DNA of 64,000 bases from Streptomyces ambofaciens ATCC 23877 (GCF_001267885.1 NZ_CP012382.1:5629001-5693000); one strand, 5' to 3'; shown: positions 8,952 through 17,799, counted from the stretch's first letter. The notes: generated by a model from the letters alone, not told the origin. A program made the numbers and translations.

Positions 8952-9024
8952 GCCCCCGTTGTGTAGCGGCCTAGCACGCCGCCCTCTCAAGGCGGTAGCG
9001 CCGGTTCGAATCCGGTCGGGGGTA
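8952..9024 (+). tRNA. tRNA-Glu(CUC), copy 3
   Basis: 73 bases with the same sequence pattern as copy 2 (CCGCC/GGCGG anticodon stem, anticodon CTC). It is the last of the cluster and is followed 10 bases later by a strong hairpin. Confidence 0.95.
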
Positions 9025-9033
9025 CGAGTCCCG

Positions 9034-9064
9034 AGGGGGCTCCCGTTCACACGGGAGCCCCCTT
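9034..9064 (+). terminator. Terminator of the tRNA cluster
   Basis: A 13-base stem (AGGGGGCTCCCGT with its complement) around a four-base loop TCAC, then TT. It sits between the tRNA cluster and the convergent ndgR gene, so it may serve both strands. Confidence 0.8.
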
Positions 9065-9187
9065 CGGCGTTCCGCGTGTCCTCGCCGTACGTCAACTGCC
9101 CCTGCGGCGACGATCGGTTCGGCGTGCGCGGGGCGGGCCTGCCGCGGCGTTGGGGCGGGCCCGCTCCCGGTCGCGTACGAGAAGGAG

Positions 9188-9904
9188 TCAGCCGGTGCGG
9201 CGCAGGGCCTCGGAGAGCCGGCCGGCGGCGTCGATGATCGCCTGGGCGTGCATACGGCCCGGGTGGCGCGTGAGGCGCTCGATGGGGCCGGAGACGGACA
9301 CGGCGGCCACCACGCGGTTGGAGGGACCGCGCACGGGCGCGGAGACGGACGCCACGCCCGGCTCCCGCTCTCCGATGGACTGGGCCCAGCCGCGCCGCCG
9401 CACTCCGGACAGCGCCGTCGCCGTGAAGCGGGCGCCCTGCAGTCCGCGGTGGAGGCGCTCGGGCTCCTCCCAGGCCATCAGGATCTGCGCCGAGGAGCCG
9501 GCCTTCATCGTGAGCGTGGAGCCGACCGGGACCGTGTCCCTGAGGCCCGACAGGCGCTCGGCCGCGGCCACGCAGATGCGCATGTCGCCCTGGCGGCGGT
9601 AGAGCTGGGCGCTCTCGCCCGTGACGTCCCGGAGGTGGGTGAGCACCGGGCCCGCGGTGGCGAGCAGGCGGTCCTCGCCGGCCGCCGCGGCCAGTTCGGC
9701 CAGGCGCGGGCCGAGGATGAACCGGCCCTGCATGTCGCGCGCCACCATACGGTGGTGTTCCAGCGCCACGGCCAGGCGGTGGGCCGTGGGTCGTGCCAGT
9801 CCGGTCGCCGCGACCAACCCCGCGAGGGTGGCCGGACCGGACTCCAGAGCGCTCAGGACGAGGGCCGCCTTGTCCAGAACGCCGACGCCGCTACTGTTGT
9901 CCAT
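9188..9904 (-). CDS. ndgR: IclR-family regulator NdgR of amino acid metabolism
   Basis: 238 residues from ATG, with GGGAG 9 bases upstream. The N-terminal winged helix-turn-helix (about 8-65) contains LAGLVAATGLARPTAHRLAVAL. The C-terminal IclR effector domain follows, with VPVGSTLTMKAGSSAQILMAW and VASVSAPVRGPSNRVVAAVSV. The length and the divergent position against leuC match NdgR of Streptomyces, a regulator of leucine and sulfur amino acid genes whose loss affects growth on N-acetylglucosamine media. It probably controls its own promoter and the leuCD promoter from the shared 195-base region. Confidence 0.93.
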   Translation of the reverse strand: MDNSSGVGVLDKAALVLSALESGPATLAGLVAATGLARPTAHRLAVALEHHRMVARDMQGRFILGPRLAELAAAAGEDRLLATAGPVLTHLRDVTGESAQLYRRQGDMRICVAAAERLSGLRDTVPVGSTLTMKAGSSAQILMAWEEPERLHRGLQGARFTATALSGVRRRGWAQSIGEREPGVASVSAPVRGPSNRVVAAVSVSGPIERLTRHPGRMHAQAIIDAAGRLSEALRRTG

Positions 9905-9947
9905 GCAACGATACTCCCGTCTCACTCTGTGAAACGCAAGTTCAATT

Positions 9948-9957
9948 TTCCGCGGAA
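9948..9957. promoter_or_regulatory. Palindrome in the ndgR-leuC control region, candidate NdgR operator
   Basis: A perfect 10-base palindrome TTCCGCGGAA lies 44 bases before the ndgR start codon and 142 bases before leuC. The surrounding bases are AT-rich (CAATTTTCC), unlike the rest of the spacer. IclR proteins bind imperfect palindromes of about 12-15 bases in such divergent regions, so this is the best candidate site. The assignment is inference. Confidence 0.4.
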
Positions 9958-10099
9958 CCCGCCACTCTTGATGGCACGAAGTCACAACGGCCCGTGACGA
10001 AAGGGCCTGGCGGCGGTTGCCCGGAAACAGGGGTGCGGGCGCTGCTTCCTCCAGATCTCTAGTTGGGTCGGCGCCTTGTCGTCGGCCGGAGGGAAAGCG

Positions 10100-11530
10100 A
10101 TGGGTAGGACACTCGCGGAGAAGGTCTGGGACGACCACGTCGTCCGGCGCGCCGAGGGCGAGCCCGACCTCCTCTTCATCGATCTGCACCTGCTGCACGA
10201 GGTGACCAGCCCGCAGGCCTTCGACGGCCTCCGCAAGAGCGGCCGCCCGGTGCGCCGGCTCGACCTGACCATCGCCACCGAGGACCACAACACCCCGACG
10301 CTCGACATCGACAAGCCCATCGCGGACCCGGTCTCCCGGGTCCAGCTGGAGACGCTGCGCAAGAACTGCGCGGACTTCGGCGTCCGGCTGCACCCGCTGG
10401 GCGACGTCGAGCAGGGCGTCGTGCACGTCGTGGGCCCGCAGCTGGGCCTGACCCAGCCCGGCACCACCGTGGTCTGCGGCGACTCGCACACCTCCACGCA
10501 CGGCGCGTTCGGCGCGCTGGCCTTCGGCATCGGCACCTCCCAGGTCGAGCACGTGCTGGCCACCCAGACGCTGCCCATGGTCCGCCCGAAGACCATGGCG
10601 ATCACCGTCAACGGCGCGCTGCCCGACGGTGTCACGGCCAAGGACCTCATCCTGGCGATCATCGCCAAGATCGGCACCGGCGGCGGCCAGGGCTACGTCC
10701 TGGAATACCGGGGCGAGGCCATCGAGAAGCTCTCGATGGAGGCCCGCATGACCATCTGCAACATGTCGATCGAGGCCGGCGCCCGCGCGGGCATGATCGC
10801 CCCCGACGAGACCACCTTCGCCTACCTCCAGGGCCGCCCCCACGCCCCCGAGGGCGCCGACTGGGACGCGGCCGTCGAGTACTGGAAGACGCTGCGCACG
10901 GACGACGACGCCGAGTTCGACGCCGAGGTCGTCATCGAGGCCGCCGAGCTGTCGCCGTTCGTCACCTGGGGCACCAACCCGGGGCAGGGCGCACCGCTGT
11001 CGGCCGCCGTCCCCGACCCGGCTTCGTACGAGGACGCTTCGGAGCGCTTCGCCGCCGAAAAGGCCCTGGAGTACATGGGCTTGGAGGCCGGACAGCCGCT
11101 GCGCTCCATCAAGGTGGACACCGTCTTCGTAGGTTCCTGCACCAACGGCCGCATCGAGGACCTGCGCGCCGCCGCCGAGATCGTGCGGGACCGCAAAGTC
11201 GCCGACGGCGTACGGATGCTGGTCGTCCCCGGCTCCGCGCGGGTGGGCCTGCAGGCCGTCTCCGAGGGCCTGGACGTGGTCTTCAAGGAGGCCGGGGCCG
11301 AATGGCGGCACGCGGGCTGCTCGATGTGCCTGGGCATGAACCCGGACCAGCTCGCCCCCGGTGAGCGCTCCGCGTCCACCTCCAACCGCAACTTCGAGGG
11401 ACGGCAGGGCAAGGGCGGCCGCACCCACCTGGTGTCGCCGCAGGTCGCGGCCGCGACGGCGGTCCTGGGCCACCTGGCCTCCCCGGCCGACCTGTCCGCC
11501 GCCGACGTCCCCACGCCCGCTGGAGTCTGA
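10100..11530 (+). CDS. leuC: 3-isopropylmalate dehydratase large subunit
   Basis: 476 residues from ATG, with GGAGGG 6 bases upstream; the longer in-frame start at 10076 lacks such a site. It is an aconitase-family enzyme that, with LeuD, isomerises 2-isopropylmalate to 3-isopropylmalate in leucine synthesis. The three cysteines that bind the 4Fe-4S cluster are visible: Cys347 in [11 protein letters not shown], and Cys407 and Cys410 in [10 protein letters not shown]. Other family motifs are [14 protein letters not shown] and [11 protein letters not shown]. leuD starts 5 bases after its stop. The operon is divergent from ndgR. Confidence 0.97.
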   Translation: MGRTLAEKVWDDHVVRRAEGEPDLLFIDLHLLHEVTSPQAFDGLRKSGRPVRRLDLTIATEDHNTPTLDIDKPIADPVSRVQLETLRKNCADFGVRLHPLGDVEQGVVHVVGPQLGLTQPGTTVVCGDSHTSTHGAFGALAFGIGTSQVEHVLATQTLPMVRPKTMAITVNGALPDGVTAKDLILAIIAKIGTGGGQGYVLEYRGEAIEKLSMEARMTICNMSIEAGARAGMIAPDETTFAYLQGRPHAPEGADWDAAVEYWKTLRTDDDAEFDAEVVIEAAELSPFVTWGTNPGQGAPLSAAVPDPASYEDASERFAAEKALEYMGLEAGQPLRSIKVDTVFVGSCTNGRIEDLRAAAEIVRDRKVADGVRMLVVPGSARVGLQAVSEGLDVVFKEAGAEWRHAGCSMCLGMNPDQLAPGERSASTSNRNFEGRQGKGGRTHLVSPQVAAATAVLGHLASPADLSAADVPTPAGV

Positions 11531-11535
11531 GAGTC

Positions 11536-12129
11536 ATGGAAGCATTCACCACCCACACCGGCCGGGCCGTCCCGCTGCGCCGCAGCAACGTCGACACCGA
11601 CCAGATCATCCCCGCCCACTGGCTCAAGAAGGTGACGCGGGACGGATTCGAGGACGGACTGTTCGAGGCCTGGCGCAAGGACGCGTCCTTCGTCCTCAAC
11701 CAGCCCGAGCGGCAGGGCGCGACCGTGCTGGTCGCCGGCCCCGACTTCGGCACCGGGTCCTCCCGCGAGCACGCCGTCTGGGCGCTGCAGAACTACGGCT
11801 TCAAGACCGTGATCTCCTCCCGCTTCGCCGACATCTTCCGCGGCAACTCGCTGAAGAACGGCCTGCTCACGGTGGTCCTCGACCAGAACACCGTCGACGC
11901 CCTGTGGGAGCTCACGGAGCGGGACCCCCAGGCCGAGATCACCGTCGACCTGAAGGCCCGCGAGGTGCGCGCCGAGGGCGTCACCGCCTCCTTCGAGCTG
12001 GACGAGAACTCCCGCTGGCGGCTGCTGAACGGGCTGGACGACATCTCGATCACCCTCCAGAACGAGCCGGAGATCGCCGCGTACGAGGCCAAGCGGCCGT
12101 CGTACAAGCCGCAGACCCTCCAGGCGTGA
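11536..12129 (+). CDS. leuD: 3-isopropylmalate dehydratase small subunit
   Basis: 197 residues from ATG, the usual length. It provides the swivelling domain of the LeuCD heterodimer. The N-terminal [19 protein letters not shown] and the substrate-contact loop [15 protein letters not shown] are both typical. It is translated right behind leuC with a 5-base gap, and two hairpins follow the stop, so leuCD is a two-gene operon. Confidence 0.96.
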   Translation: MEAFTTHTGRAVPLRRSNVDTDQIIPAHWLKKVTRDGFEDGLFEAWRKDASFVLNQPERQGATVLVAGPDFGTGSSREHAVWALQNYGFKTVISSRFADIFRGNSLKNGLLTVVLDQNTVDALWELTERDPQAEITVDLKAREVRAEGVTASFELDENSRWRLLNGLDDISITLQNEPEIAAYEAKRPSYKPQTLQA

Positions 12130-12132
12130 GCC

Positions 12133-12154
12133 CGGGGCCTCCACGGAGGCCCCG
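12133..12154 (+). terminator. First hairpin after leuD
   Basis: CGGGGCCTCC pairs with GGAGGCCCCG across a two-base centre, immediately after the leuD stop codon. No T tract follows. It may protect the 3' end or help termination together with the next hairpin. Confidence 0.5.
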
Positions 12155-12186
12155 CAAGGTCGAGTTTCGGCCACCCGACACCCCCG

Positions 12187-12219
12187 CCGTACCCCCGATC
12201 GGACCGATCGGGGGTACGG
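12187..12219 (+). terminator. Strong terminator after leuCD
   Basis: A perfect 16-base inverted repeat (arm CCGTACCCCCGATCGG) around a single A, followed by CTGTTTT. The T run is unusual for this genome and makes this a textbook intrinsic terminator. Confidence 0.85.
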
Positions 12220-12404
12220 CTGTTTTCCGGCCCGGAACCGGTCGGGTGGGGCGGCTGCGTCCGCCAACGGCCCACGTTAGAGGCGTGGTTGCTGGGGTAG
12301 GCAGGGAATGGAGGAGCGGCTTCCGGGTGTGCCCGGGAGGCCGTTCGAGGTGGCAGTTGCCCCCTGCGCAGGCGACAACTCGCCCCAGATGGCACAATCT
12401 GTGC

Positions 12405-12635
12405 ATGGACCACGACGGCCAACTCGAGCTCTATACGGCGGTCGCGGTCCGGCTCAAGGAAGCGCACACAAGAGTGCGCGCACTGCAAGTCCCGGAGGGC
12501 GTACGGATGGCGCTGACCCGGAAGCTGCTGGTCATTACGGCCGCGGCCAAACACGATCTCGCCGGTGCGGCAAGGCGCCTGGAGCGGTTCATCGCGGACC
12601 TCGACGAGGGGCGATTCCCCGAAGAGGAAGGCTGA
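12405..12635 (+). CDS. Small conserved helical protein of unknown function
   Basis: 76 residues from ATG. No named family is recognised. It is rich in charged helix-forming residues, with a predicted helix around LKEAHTRVRALQ and another around AARRLERFIADLDEGRF. There is no membrane segment. A -10-like CACAAT ends only 6-7 bases before the ATG and no ribosome binding site is present, so the gene may be transcribed as a leaderless mRNA, which is common in Streptomyces. Its position just before hupS suggests a conserved pair, but no operon is evident because hupS seems to have its own AT-rich promoter. Confidence 0.8.
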   Translation: MDHDGQLELYTAVAVRLKEAHTRVRALQVPEGVRMALTRKLLVITAAAKHDLAGAARRLERFIADLDEGRFPEEEG

Positions 12636-12772
12636 ACAGGCCGGGACCGCCCGAGTCCGTTGCGGCACAAGGGTGATTAGCCCGTTTCGTGTTTGATTTG
12701 CGGTATATATCTGCCTAACGTGCGAAAAAGCTTGAACAGATTCGTTCTGGCGATGTCTCCGAAGGGGAAGAC

Positions 12773-13432
12773 GTGAACAAGGCGCAGCTCGTAGAAGCGA
12801 TTGCCGACAAGCTGGGCGGCCGGCAGCAGGCCGCCGACGCTGTCGACGCGGTCCTGGACGCCCTCGTCCGTGCAGTGGTCGCGGGTGACCGGGTCTCGGT
12901 CACCGGCTTCGGTTCCTTCGAGAAGGTCGACCGTCCGGCCCGCTACGCCCGCAACCCGCAGACGGGCGAGCGGGTTCGGGTCAAGAAGACCTCCGTACCC
13001 CGCTTCCGTGCTGGTCAGGGCTTCAAGGACCTGGTGAGCGGCTCGAAGAAGCTCCCGAAGAACGACATCGCGGTCAAGAAGGCCCCCAAGGGCAGCCTGT
13101 CCGGTCCGCCGCCCACCATCTCCAAGGCCGCGGGCAAGAAGGCCGCCGCCAAGAAGGCCACGGGCGCCGCGAAGAAGGCCACGGGCGCGGCCAAGAAGAC
13201 GACCGCGACGGCGAAGAAGGCCACCGCCAAGAAGACCACGGGTGCCGCGAAGACGGCGACGGCGAAGAAGGCCCCCGCCAAGAAGTCCACCGCCAAGACC
13301 ACCACCGCGGCGGCCAAGAAGACCACGGCGCAGAAGGCCCCCGCCAAGAAGGCGACGGCCAAGAAGGCCCCCGCCAAGAAGTCGACCGCCCGCAAGACCA
13401 CCGCCAAGAAGGCCACCGCCCGCAAGAAGTAG
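12773..13432 (+). CDS. hupS: HU-type nucleoid protein with a lysine-rich tail (HupS)
   Basis: 219 residues from GTG, with AAGGGGAAG upstream. Residues 1-92 are a normal HU domain that bends and compacts DNA as a dimer: [13 protein letters not shown], the beta-arm [22 protein letters not shown], and [14 protein letters not shown]. Residues 105-219 form a basic tail of Lys/Ala/Thr repeats ([13 protein letters not shown] types), like eukaryotic histone H1 and mycobacterial HU. In Streptomyces this form is linked to spore nucleoid compaction. An AT-rich TATATAT at 12705-12711 is the probable -10 region. Confidence 0.95.
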   Translation: MNKAQLVEAIADKLGGRQQAADAVDAVLDALVRAVVAGDRVSVTGFGSFEKVDRPARYARNPQTGERVRVKKTSVPRFRAGQGFKDLVSGSKKLPKNDIAVKKAPKGSLSGPPPTISKAAGKKAAAKKATGAAKKATGAAKKTTATAKKATAKKTTGAAKTATAKKAPAKKSTAKTTTAAAKKTTAQKAPAKKATAKKAPAKKSTARKTTAKKATARKK

Positions 13433-13494
13433 CAGCACGCGGCACGCGGCCGGCGGCGTCCGGCAGGCGAACGGGCACAGGGCACTCACGCGCC

Positions 13495-13523
13495 GGGCCG
13501 GACTCCCTCTCGGAGTCCGGCCC
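13495..13523. terminator. Hairpin between convergent hupS and the 13625 gene
   Basis: GGGCCGGACTCC pairs perfectly with GGAGTCCGGCCC around a five-base loop. It lies between two converging genes, so it could end transcription from both sides. No T tract. Confidence 0.65.
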
Positions 13524-13624
13524 GCGGCGTGTCCGGGATCGGGCGCGCCTTCGCGGCGACCCGGCGCTCAGCCCGGTGACAGCCCGCCGGCGGTGGCCCC
13601 GGTGGGAGTCCACCGTCGTAAGGT

Positions 13625-13828
13625 TCAGAAGGTCTGGAGCGTCACCAGGGTGATCCGGCGGTCGGCCCCCGCGCCCTCGCTCTCGACGCGGACCCGCTGA
13701 CCGGGCCGCAGCAGTCTCAGGCCCCCCGCGTCGAACGCCGCCGCGTCGAAGGGCACCGGCGTGCCGTCGTCCAGCAGCACCTGCCCGCTGCGGCTCTCGG
13801 GGTCGTACGTGTACGCGGTCGCCTGCAT
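13625..13828 (-). CDS. Small OB-fold-like protein of unknown function
   Basis: 67 residues (MQATAYTYDPE start). The pattern of short strands with GQVLLDDGTPVPFD and LRPGQRVRVE resembles a cold-shock or S1-type beta barrel, but the RNA-binding aromatic motifs of true cold-shock proteins are missing. The name is therefore only structural. It starts 9 bases after the cofC stop on the same strand, so the two are probably one transcript. Confidence 0.75.
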   Translation of the reverse strand: MQATAYTYDPESRSGQVLLDDGTPVPFDAAAFDAGGLRLLRPGQRVRVESEGAGADRRITLVTLQTF

Positions 13829-13837
13829 GCCCGCAGC

Positions 13838-14476
13838 CTACTGCCCGACGATCAGCAGCCGCGCCGCCACCGCGGCCGTACGGGGCCCGACCCCCAGCGC
13901 CAGCGCGGCGCGCAGATCGTCGCCGGTGTCGACGTCCTGCCGTACGGAATCCACCGAGTCGAGGCGCAGTTCCGCGGCGCCGGACGCGCGGTGACGGGCC
14001 CGGGAATCCGTACCGAAAGCGGGGGCCAATTCGCGGCCCGGTGCGGCGGCCAGCAGGGTCGTGCCGATTCCGGCCGCGTCCGGGAGAAAAGCGCGCGGGA
14101 ATTGCGCGGCCGCCGTCAGTACCCGCGTCAATTCCGCCGGGCGAAGTGCGGGGAGATCGGCGTTGAGCGCGGCCACCGGGCTTCTGGGGTGTGCCGCACG
14201 GACGAACGCCGCCCCGTGCGCCAGGGCGGCGTTGAGACCGTCGCCCGGCTCGTCCGGAACGACCCCGGCGCCCAGTTCCGCCAGGGCCCGTCCCGCCTGC
14301 GCGTCGTCCGTGACTACTGCCACACCCGCCACCGCCGGGCAGGCGAGCGCGGCCGCCACCGTGTCCTGCGCGAAGGCGAGCGCGAGGCCGGGCCGAACCC
14401 CGTCGTGCGCGGTGTCCGACAGCCTGCTCTTGGCCCGGGCGAGGGGCTTCACGGGTACGACCAAGGTCCACTGCAC
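13838..14476 (-). CDS. cofC: Phosphoenolpyruvate/2-phospholactate guanylyltransferase of F420 synthesis
   Basis: 212 residues from GTG. It is a nucleotidyltransferase with the CofC/FbiD pattern: LVVPVKPLARAKSRL at the N-terminus, which binds GTP; VVTDDAQAG; and LNADLPALRP, whose Asp should hold the metal. The family makes the activated phospho-lactate or phospho-enolpyruvate guanylate used to start the tail of cofactor F420. In actinobacteria phosphoenolpyruvate is the usual substrate (established for mycobacterial FbiD; inferred here). The other F420 genes are not in the window. A small gene follows 9 bases behind. Confidence 0.88.
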   Translation of the reverse strand: MQWTLVVPVKPLARAKSRLSDTAHDGVRPGLALAFAQDTVAAALACPAVAGVAVVTDDAQAGRALAELGAGVVPDEPGDGLNAALAHGAAFVRAAHPRSPVAALNADLPALRPAELTRVLTAAAQFPRAFLPDAAGIGTTLLAAAPGRELAPAFGTDSRARHRASGAAELRLDSVDSVRQDVDTGDDLRAALALGVGPRTAAVAARLLIVGQ

Positions 14477-14619
14477 GAGCGTTCCGTCCTTCTCTCGTCG
14501 CCGCCATTGTCACCTGGGAGACCCGGCGGTTCACTCGCCGGGGCGTACGGTGTTCTCGACAGACGGGCGGCCCGGGGCGACACTTGTCCGGCCCCAGGCC
14601 ATGGAGGAAAGGTGTCAGC

Positions 14620-15426
14620 GTGCCCCGCCGCAGAATCGGCTTCTGGTACCGCTTCGCCGCGGTGATCTGCAAACCTCCGCTGGTGGTTCTGATCAAGCGG
14701 GACTGGCGGGGAATGGAGAACATGCCGGCCGACGGTGGATTTATCACCGCCGTGAACCACAATTCGCACGTCGACCCCTTCGCGTATGCGCACTATCAGT
14801 ACAACACCGGCCGCGTCCCGCGATTCCTGGCGAAGAGCGGACTTTTCCGGAAGGGATTCGTCGGCGCCGCGATGCGGGGCACCGGACAGATCCCCGTCTA
14901 CCGCGAGAGCACGGACGCGCTCAGCGCCTTCCGCGCCGCGATCGACGCCGTGGAGCGCGGCGAGTGCGTCGCCTTCTACCCCGAGGGCACGCTGACCCGC
15001 GACCCGGACGGCTGGCCGATGACCGCCAAGACCGGTGCCGCGCGCGTCGCCCTGCAGACCAAGTGCCCGGTGATCCCGGTCGCCCAGTGGGGCTGCAACG
15101 AACTGCTGCCGCCGTACGCCAGGAAGCCGAACCTCCTCCCGCGCAAGACCCATCGCGTGCTGGCGGGCCCGCCGGTCGACCTGTCGCGCTTCTACGACCA
15201 GGAGATGACCGCGGACGTGCTGAAGGAGGCGACCGAGGTCATCATGGCCGCCGTCACCCGCCAGCTGGAGGAGATCCGCGGCGAGAAGGCCCCCGACACG
15301 CCCTACGACCCGCGCCGTGAGCGGATCGAGCAGCGCCGCCGCACGCAGGCCCAGACGAGGGCGGTCCAGACACGGGCGGTACAGGCACCGACGCACGGGC
15401 AGCAGGCAGAAGGGCAGAGCACGTGA
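14620..15426 (+). CDS. 1-acylglycerol-3-phosphate acyltransferase-like protein (PlsC family)
   Basis: 268 residues from GTG, with GGAGGAAAGG upstream. The PlsC-type acyltransferase motifs are clear: catalytic AVNHNSHVDPF and substrate-binding FYPEGTLTRDP, with TGQIPVYRES between. It should transfer an acyl group to lysophosphatidate at the inner membrane face. The C-terminal 40 residues are basic, low-complexity and contain a short repeat (TRAVQTRAVQ). Its stop overlaps the gpsA start by 4 bases (GTGA), so acyltransferase and glycerol-3-phosphate supply are translationally coupled. The acyl acceptor is inferred. Confidence 0.9.
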   Translation: MPRRRIGFWYRFAAVICKPPLVVLIKRDWRGMENMPADGGFITAVNHNSHVDPFAYAHYQYNTGRVPRFLAKSGLFRKGFVGAAMRGTGQIPVYRESTDALSAFRAAIDAVERGECVAFYPEGTLTRDPDGWPMTAKTGAARVALQTKCPVIPVAQWGCNELLPPYARKPNLLPRKTHRVLAGPPVDLSRFYDQEMTADVLKEATEVIMAAVTRQLEEIRGEKAPDTPYDPRRERIEQRRRTQAQTRAVQTRAVQAPTHGQQAEGQST

Positions 15427-16433
15427 GCAACCCCGTCAAGGCGGCCGTCTTCGGTACCGGATCGTGGGGCACGGCCTTCGGCATGGTCCTCGCCGACGCG
15501 GGGTGCGACGTCACCCTGTGGGGCCGCCGCGCCGAACTCGCCGACGCCGTCAACTCCACCCGGACCAACCCGGACTACCTGCCCGGGGTGGAGCTCCCCG
15601 CCAACCTGCGGGCCACCACCGACGCCGCCGAGGCCGCGCGGAACGCCGACTTCACGGTCCTCGCGGTCCCGTCCCAGACGCTGCGCGCCAACCTCGCCGA
15701 CTGGACGCCCCTGCTGGCGCCCGGCACGATCCTGGTGTCCCTGATGAAGGGCGTCGAACTCGGCTCCGCGATGCGGATGAGCGAGGTGATCGACGACGTG
15801 GCGAAGGTCGGCGCCGAACGCATCGCCGTGGTCACCGGACCCAACCTGGCCCGGGAGATCGCCGCCCGGATGCCGGCCGCGGCCGTGGTCGCCTGTCCCG
15901 ACGACTCCGTCGCCCAGCGCCTCCAGACCGCCTGCCACACGCCGTACTTCCGCCCGTACACCAACACCGACGTCGTCGGCTGCGAGCTGGGCGGCGCCGT
16001 GAAGAACGTGATCGGGCTGGCCGTCGGCATCGCGGACGGCATGGGCCTGGGCGACAACGCCAAGGGCTCGCTCATCACGCGCGGTCTCGCCGAGACCACC
16101 CGCCTCGGTGTCGCCCTCGGCGCCGACCCGCTGACCTTCTCCGGACTGGCCGGGCTCGGCGACCTGGTGGCGACCTGTTCCTCGCCGCTGTCCCGCAACC
16201 ACACCTTCGGCACCAACCTCGGCAAGGGCATGACCCTCCAGGAGACGATCGCGGTCACCAAGCAGACCGCCGAGGGTGTCAAGTCCTGCGAGTCCGTGCT
16301 GGATCTGGCCCGCAGGCACGGCGTCGACATGCCGCTCACCGAGACGGTCGTCGGCATCGTGCACGAGGGCAAGCCTCCGGTGGTCGCGCTCAAGGAGCTG
16401 ATGTCGCGCAGCGCCAAGCCGGAACGGCGCTGA
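15423..16433 (+). CDS. gpsA: NAD(P)-dependent glycerol-3-phosphate dehydrogenase
   Basis: 336 residues from GTG. It reduces dihydroxyacetone phosphate to sn-glycerol 3-phosphate for phospholipids. The Rossmann motif FGTGSWGTAFG is at residues 10-20. The family signature around the catalytic lysine (GGAVKNVIGLAVG) and LAGLGDLVATCSS are present. It overlaps the acyltransferase gene by 4 bases. Its last codons lie inside a five-copy 21-base tandem repeat, so the final residues (AKPERR) come from repeat DNA. Confidence 0.96.
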   Translation: MSNPVKAAVFGTGSWGTAFGMVLADAGCDVTLWGRRAELADAVNSTRTNPDYLPGVELPANLRATTDAAEAARNADFTVLAVPSQTLRANLADWTPLLAPGTILVSLMKGVELGSAMRMSEVIDDVAKVGAERIAVVTGPNLAREIAARMPAAAVVACPDDSVAQRLQTACHTPYFRPYTNTDVVGCELGGAVKNVIGLAVGIADGMGLGDNAKGSLITRGLAETTRLGVALGADPLTFSGLAGLGDLVATCSSPLSRNHTFGTNLGKGMTLQETIAVTKQTAEGVKSCESVLDLARRHGVDMPLTETVVGIVHEGKPPVVALKELMSRSAKPERR

Positions 16434-16524
16434 GCGCCATCGGAACGGCGGCTAGCGCCACCGGAACGGCGGCGAGCGGGCCGCGACGACGCTGAGCGAT
16501 GCCGGAACGACGCTGAGCGACAGC
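16420..16524. repeat. Tandem repeat of 21-22 bases across the gpsA stop codon
   Basis: Five degenerate units start at 16420, 16441, 16462, about 16481 and 16503. The shared core is CGGAACGGCGCTGAGCG. The first unit carries the gpsA stop codon and most later units copy a stop (TGA or TAG) at the same place. The units fill most of the gap to ddlA. A slipped-strand expansion of the gene end is the simplest reading. Confidence 0.8.
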
Positions 16525-16608
16525 ACCGAGGCACCCGGGCGACGCCCGCGCCACGCGGCCCCGCCGACGCTGTCTCGCGGCCCTGGGGGCGGGTACTCTC
16601 AACGCGAT

Positions 16609-17778
16609 ATGAGCACCGAGAACCTCCCCCAGAGCCCCGAGCAGAGCCCGGAGCAGCCGCCTCGCAAGCCGCGTGTGGCCGTCGTGTTCGGCGGGCGCAG
16701 CTCCGAACACGGGATCTCCGTGGTCACCGCAGGCGCCGTCCTCGCGGCCATCGACCGGACGAAGTACGACGTCCTGCCGATCGGCATCACCCGCGACGGC
16801 CGGTGGGCCCTGACCGCCGACGAGCCGGAGCGCATGGCGATCACCGAACGCCGCACGCCCGACGTCGAGGAGCTGGCCGAGTCGACCGAGGGCGGCGTGC
16901 TGCTGCCCGTCGACCCCGCGAACCGCGAAGTCGTCTACAGCGAACCCGGCTCGGTGCCCAAGGCGCTGGGCGAGGTCGACGTCGTCTTCCCCGTCCTGCA
17001 CGGCCCGTACGGCGAGGACGGCACGCTCCAGGGCCTGCTGGAGCTGTCCGGCGTGCCCTACGTCGGCTCGGGCGTGCTCGCCTCGGCCGTCGGCCAGGAC
17101 AAGGAGTACATGAAGGCGGTGTTCGCCTCCTACGGGCTGAAGGTCGGTCCGTACGTGGTGATCCGTCCGCGGGAGTGGGAGCAGGACCGTTCCGGCGCCC
17201 GCGAGAAGATCGTGGACTTCGCCGGAGAGCACGGCTGGCCGCTGTTCGTGAAGCCCGCGCGCGCGGGTTCCTCGATCGGCATCACCAAGGTCGACGACCT
17301 CGCCGGACTCGACGAGGCGATCGAGGAGGCCCGGCGCCACGACCCGAAGATCCTGGTCGAGGCGGCGCTGCGCGGCCGGGAGATCGAGTGCGGGGTGCTG
17401 GAGTTCGAGGACGGTCCCCGGGCGTCCGCCCCCGCGGAGATCCCGCCGCCCTCGGAGCACGCGTACTACGACTTCGAGGCCAAGTACATCGACTCCACGC
17501 CCGGCGTCGTGCCCGCACCGCTCACGCCCGAGGAGACCGCCGAGATCCAGCGGCTCGCCGTGGCGGCGTTCGACGCGGCCTCCTGCGAAGGGCTGGTGCG
17601 CGCGGACTTCTTCCTCACCGAGGACGACGAGTTCGTGATCAACGAGATCAACACCATGCCCGGCTTCACGCCGATCTCCATGTACCCGCAGATGTGGCAG
17701 GCGAGCGGCGTGAGCTACCCGGAGCTGGTGGACCGGCTGGTCCAGGCGGCGCTGCGGCGGTCCACAGGGCTGCGCTGA
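16609..17778 (+). CDS. ddlA: D-alanine--D-alanine ligase
   Basis: 389 residues from ATG. It is an ATP-grasp enzyme that joins two D-alanines for the peptidoglycan stem peptide. The N-terminal domain has VAVVFGGRSSEHGIS and VFPVLHGPYGEDGT. The ATP-grasp domain has LFVKPARAGSSIGITKV. The metal-binding end is FVINEINTMPGFTPISMYP. The first 20 residues are a Pro/Glu/Ser-rich extension not seen in short homologues. A very strong hairpin follows the stop. Confidence 0.96.
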   Translation: MSTENLPQSPEQSPEQPPRKPRVAVVFGGRSSEHGISVVTAGAVLAAIDRTKYDVLPIGITRDGRWALTADEPERMAITERRTPDVEELAESTEGGVLLPVDPANREVVYSEPGSVPKALGEVDVVFPVLHGPYGEDGTLQGLLELSGVPYVGSGVLASAVGQDKEYMKAVFASYGLKVGPYVVIRPREWEQDRSGAREKIVDFAGEHGWPLFVKPARAGSSIGITKVDDLAGLDEAIEEARRHDPKILVEAALRGREIECGVLEFEDGPRASAPAEIPPPSEHAYYDFEAKYIDSTPGVVPAPLTPEETAEIQRLAVAAFDAASCEGLVRADFFLTEDDEFVINEINTMPGFTPISMYPQMWQASGVSYPELVDRLVQAALRRSTGLR

Positions 17779-17799
17779 CCGCTCCCGGCCCGTGCACGA

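Noticed and set aside
9905..11473. Extension of the ndgR frame through leuC on the minus strand
   Set aside because: The 238-residue NdgR begins at an ATG with a good ribosome binding site. The extension is antisense to leuC.
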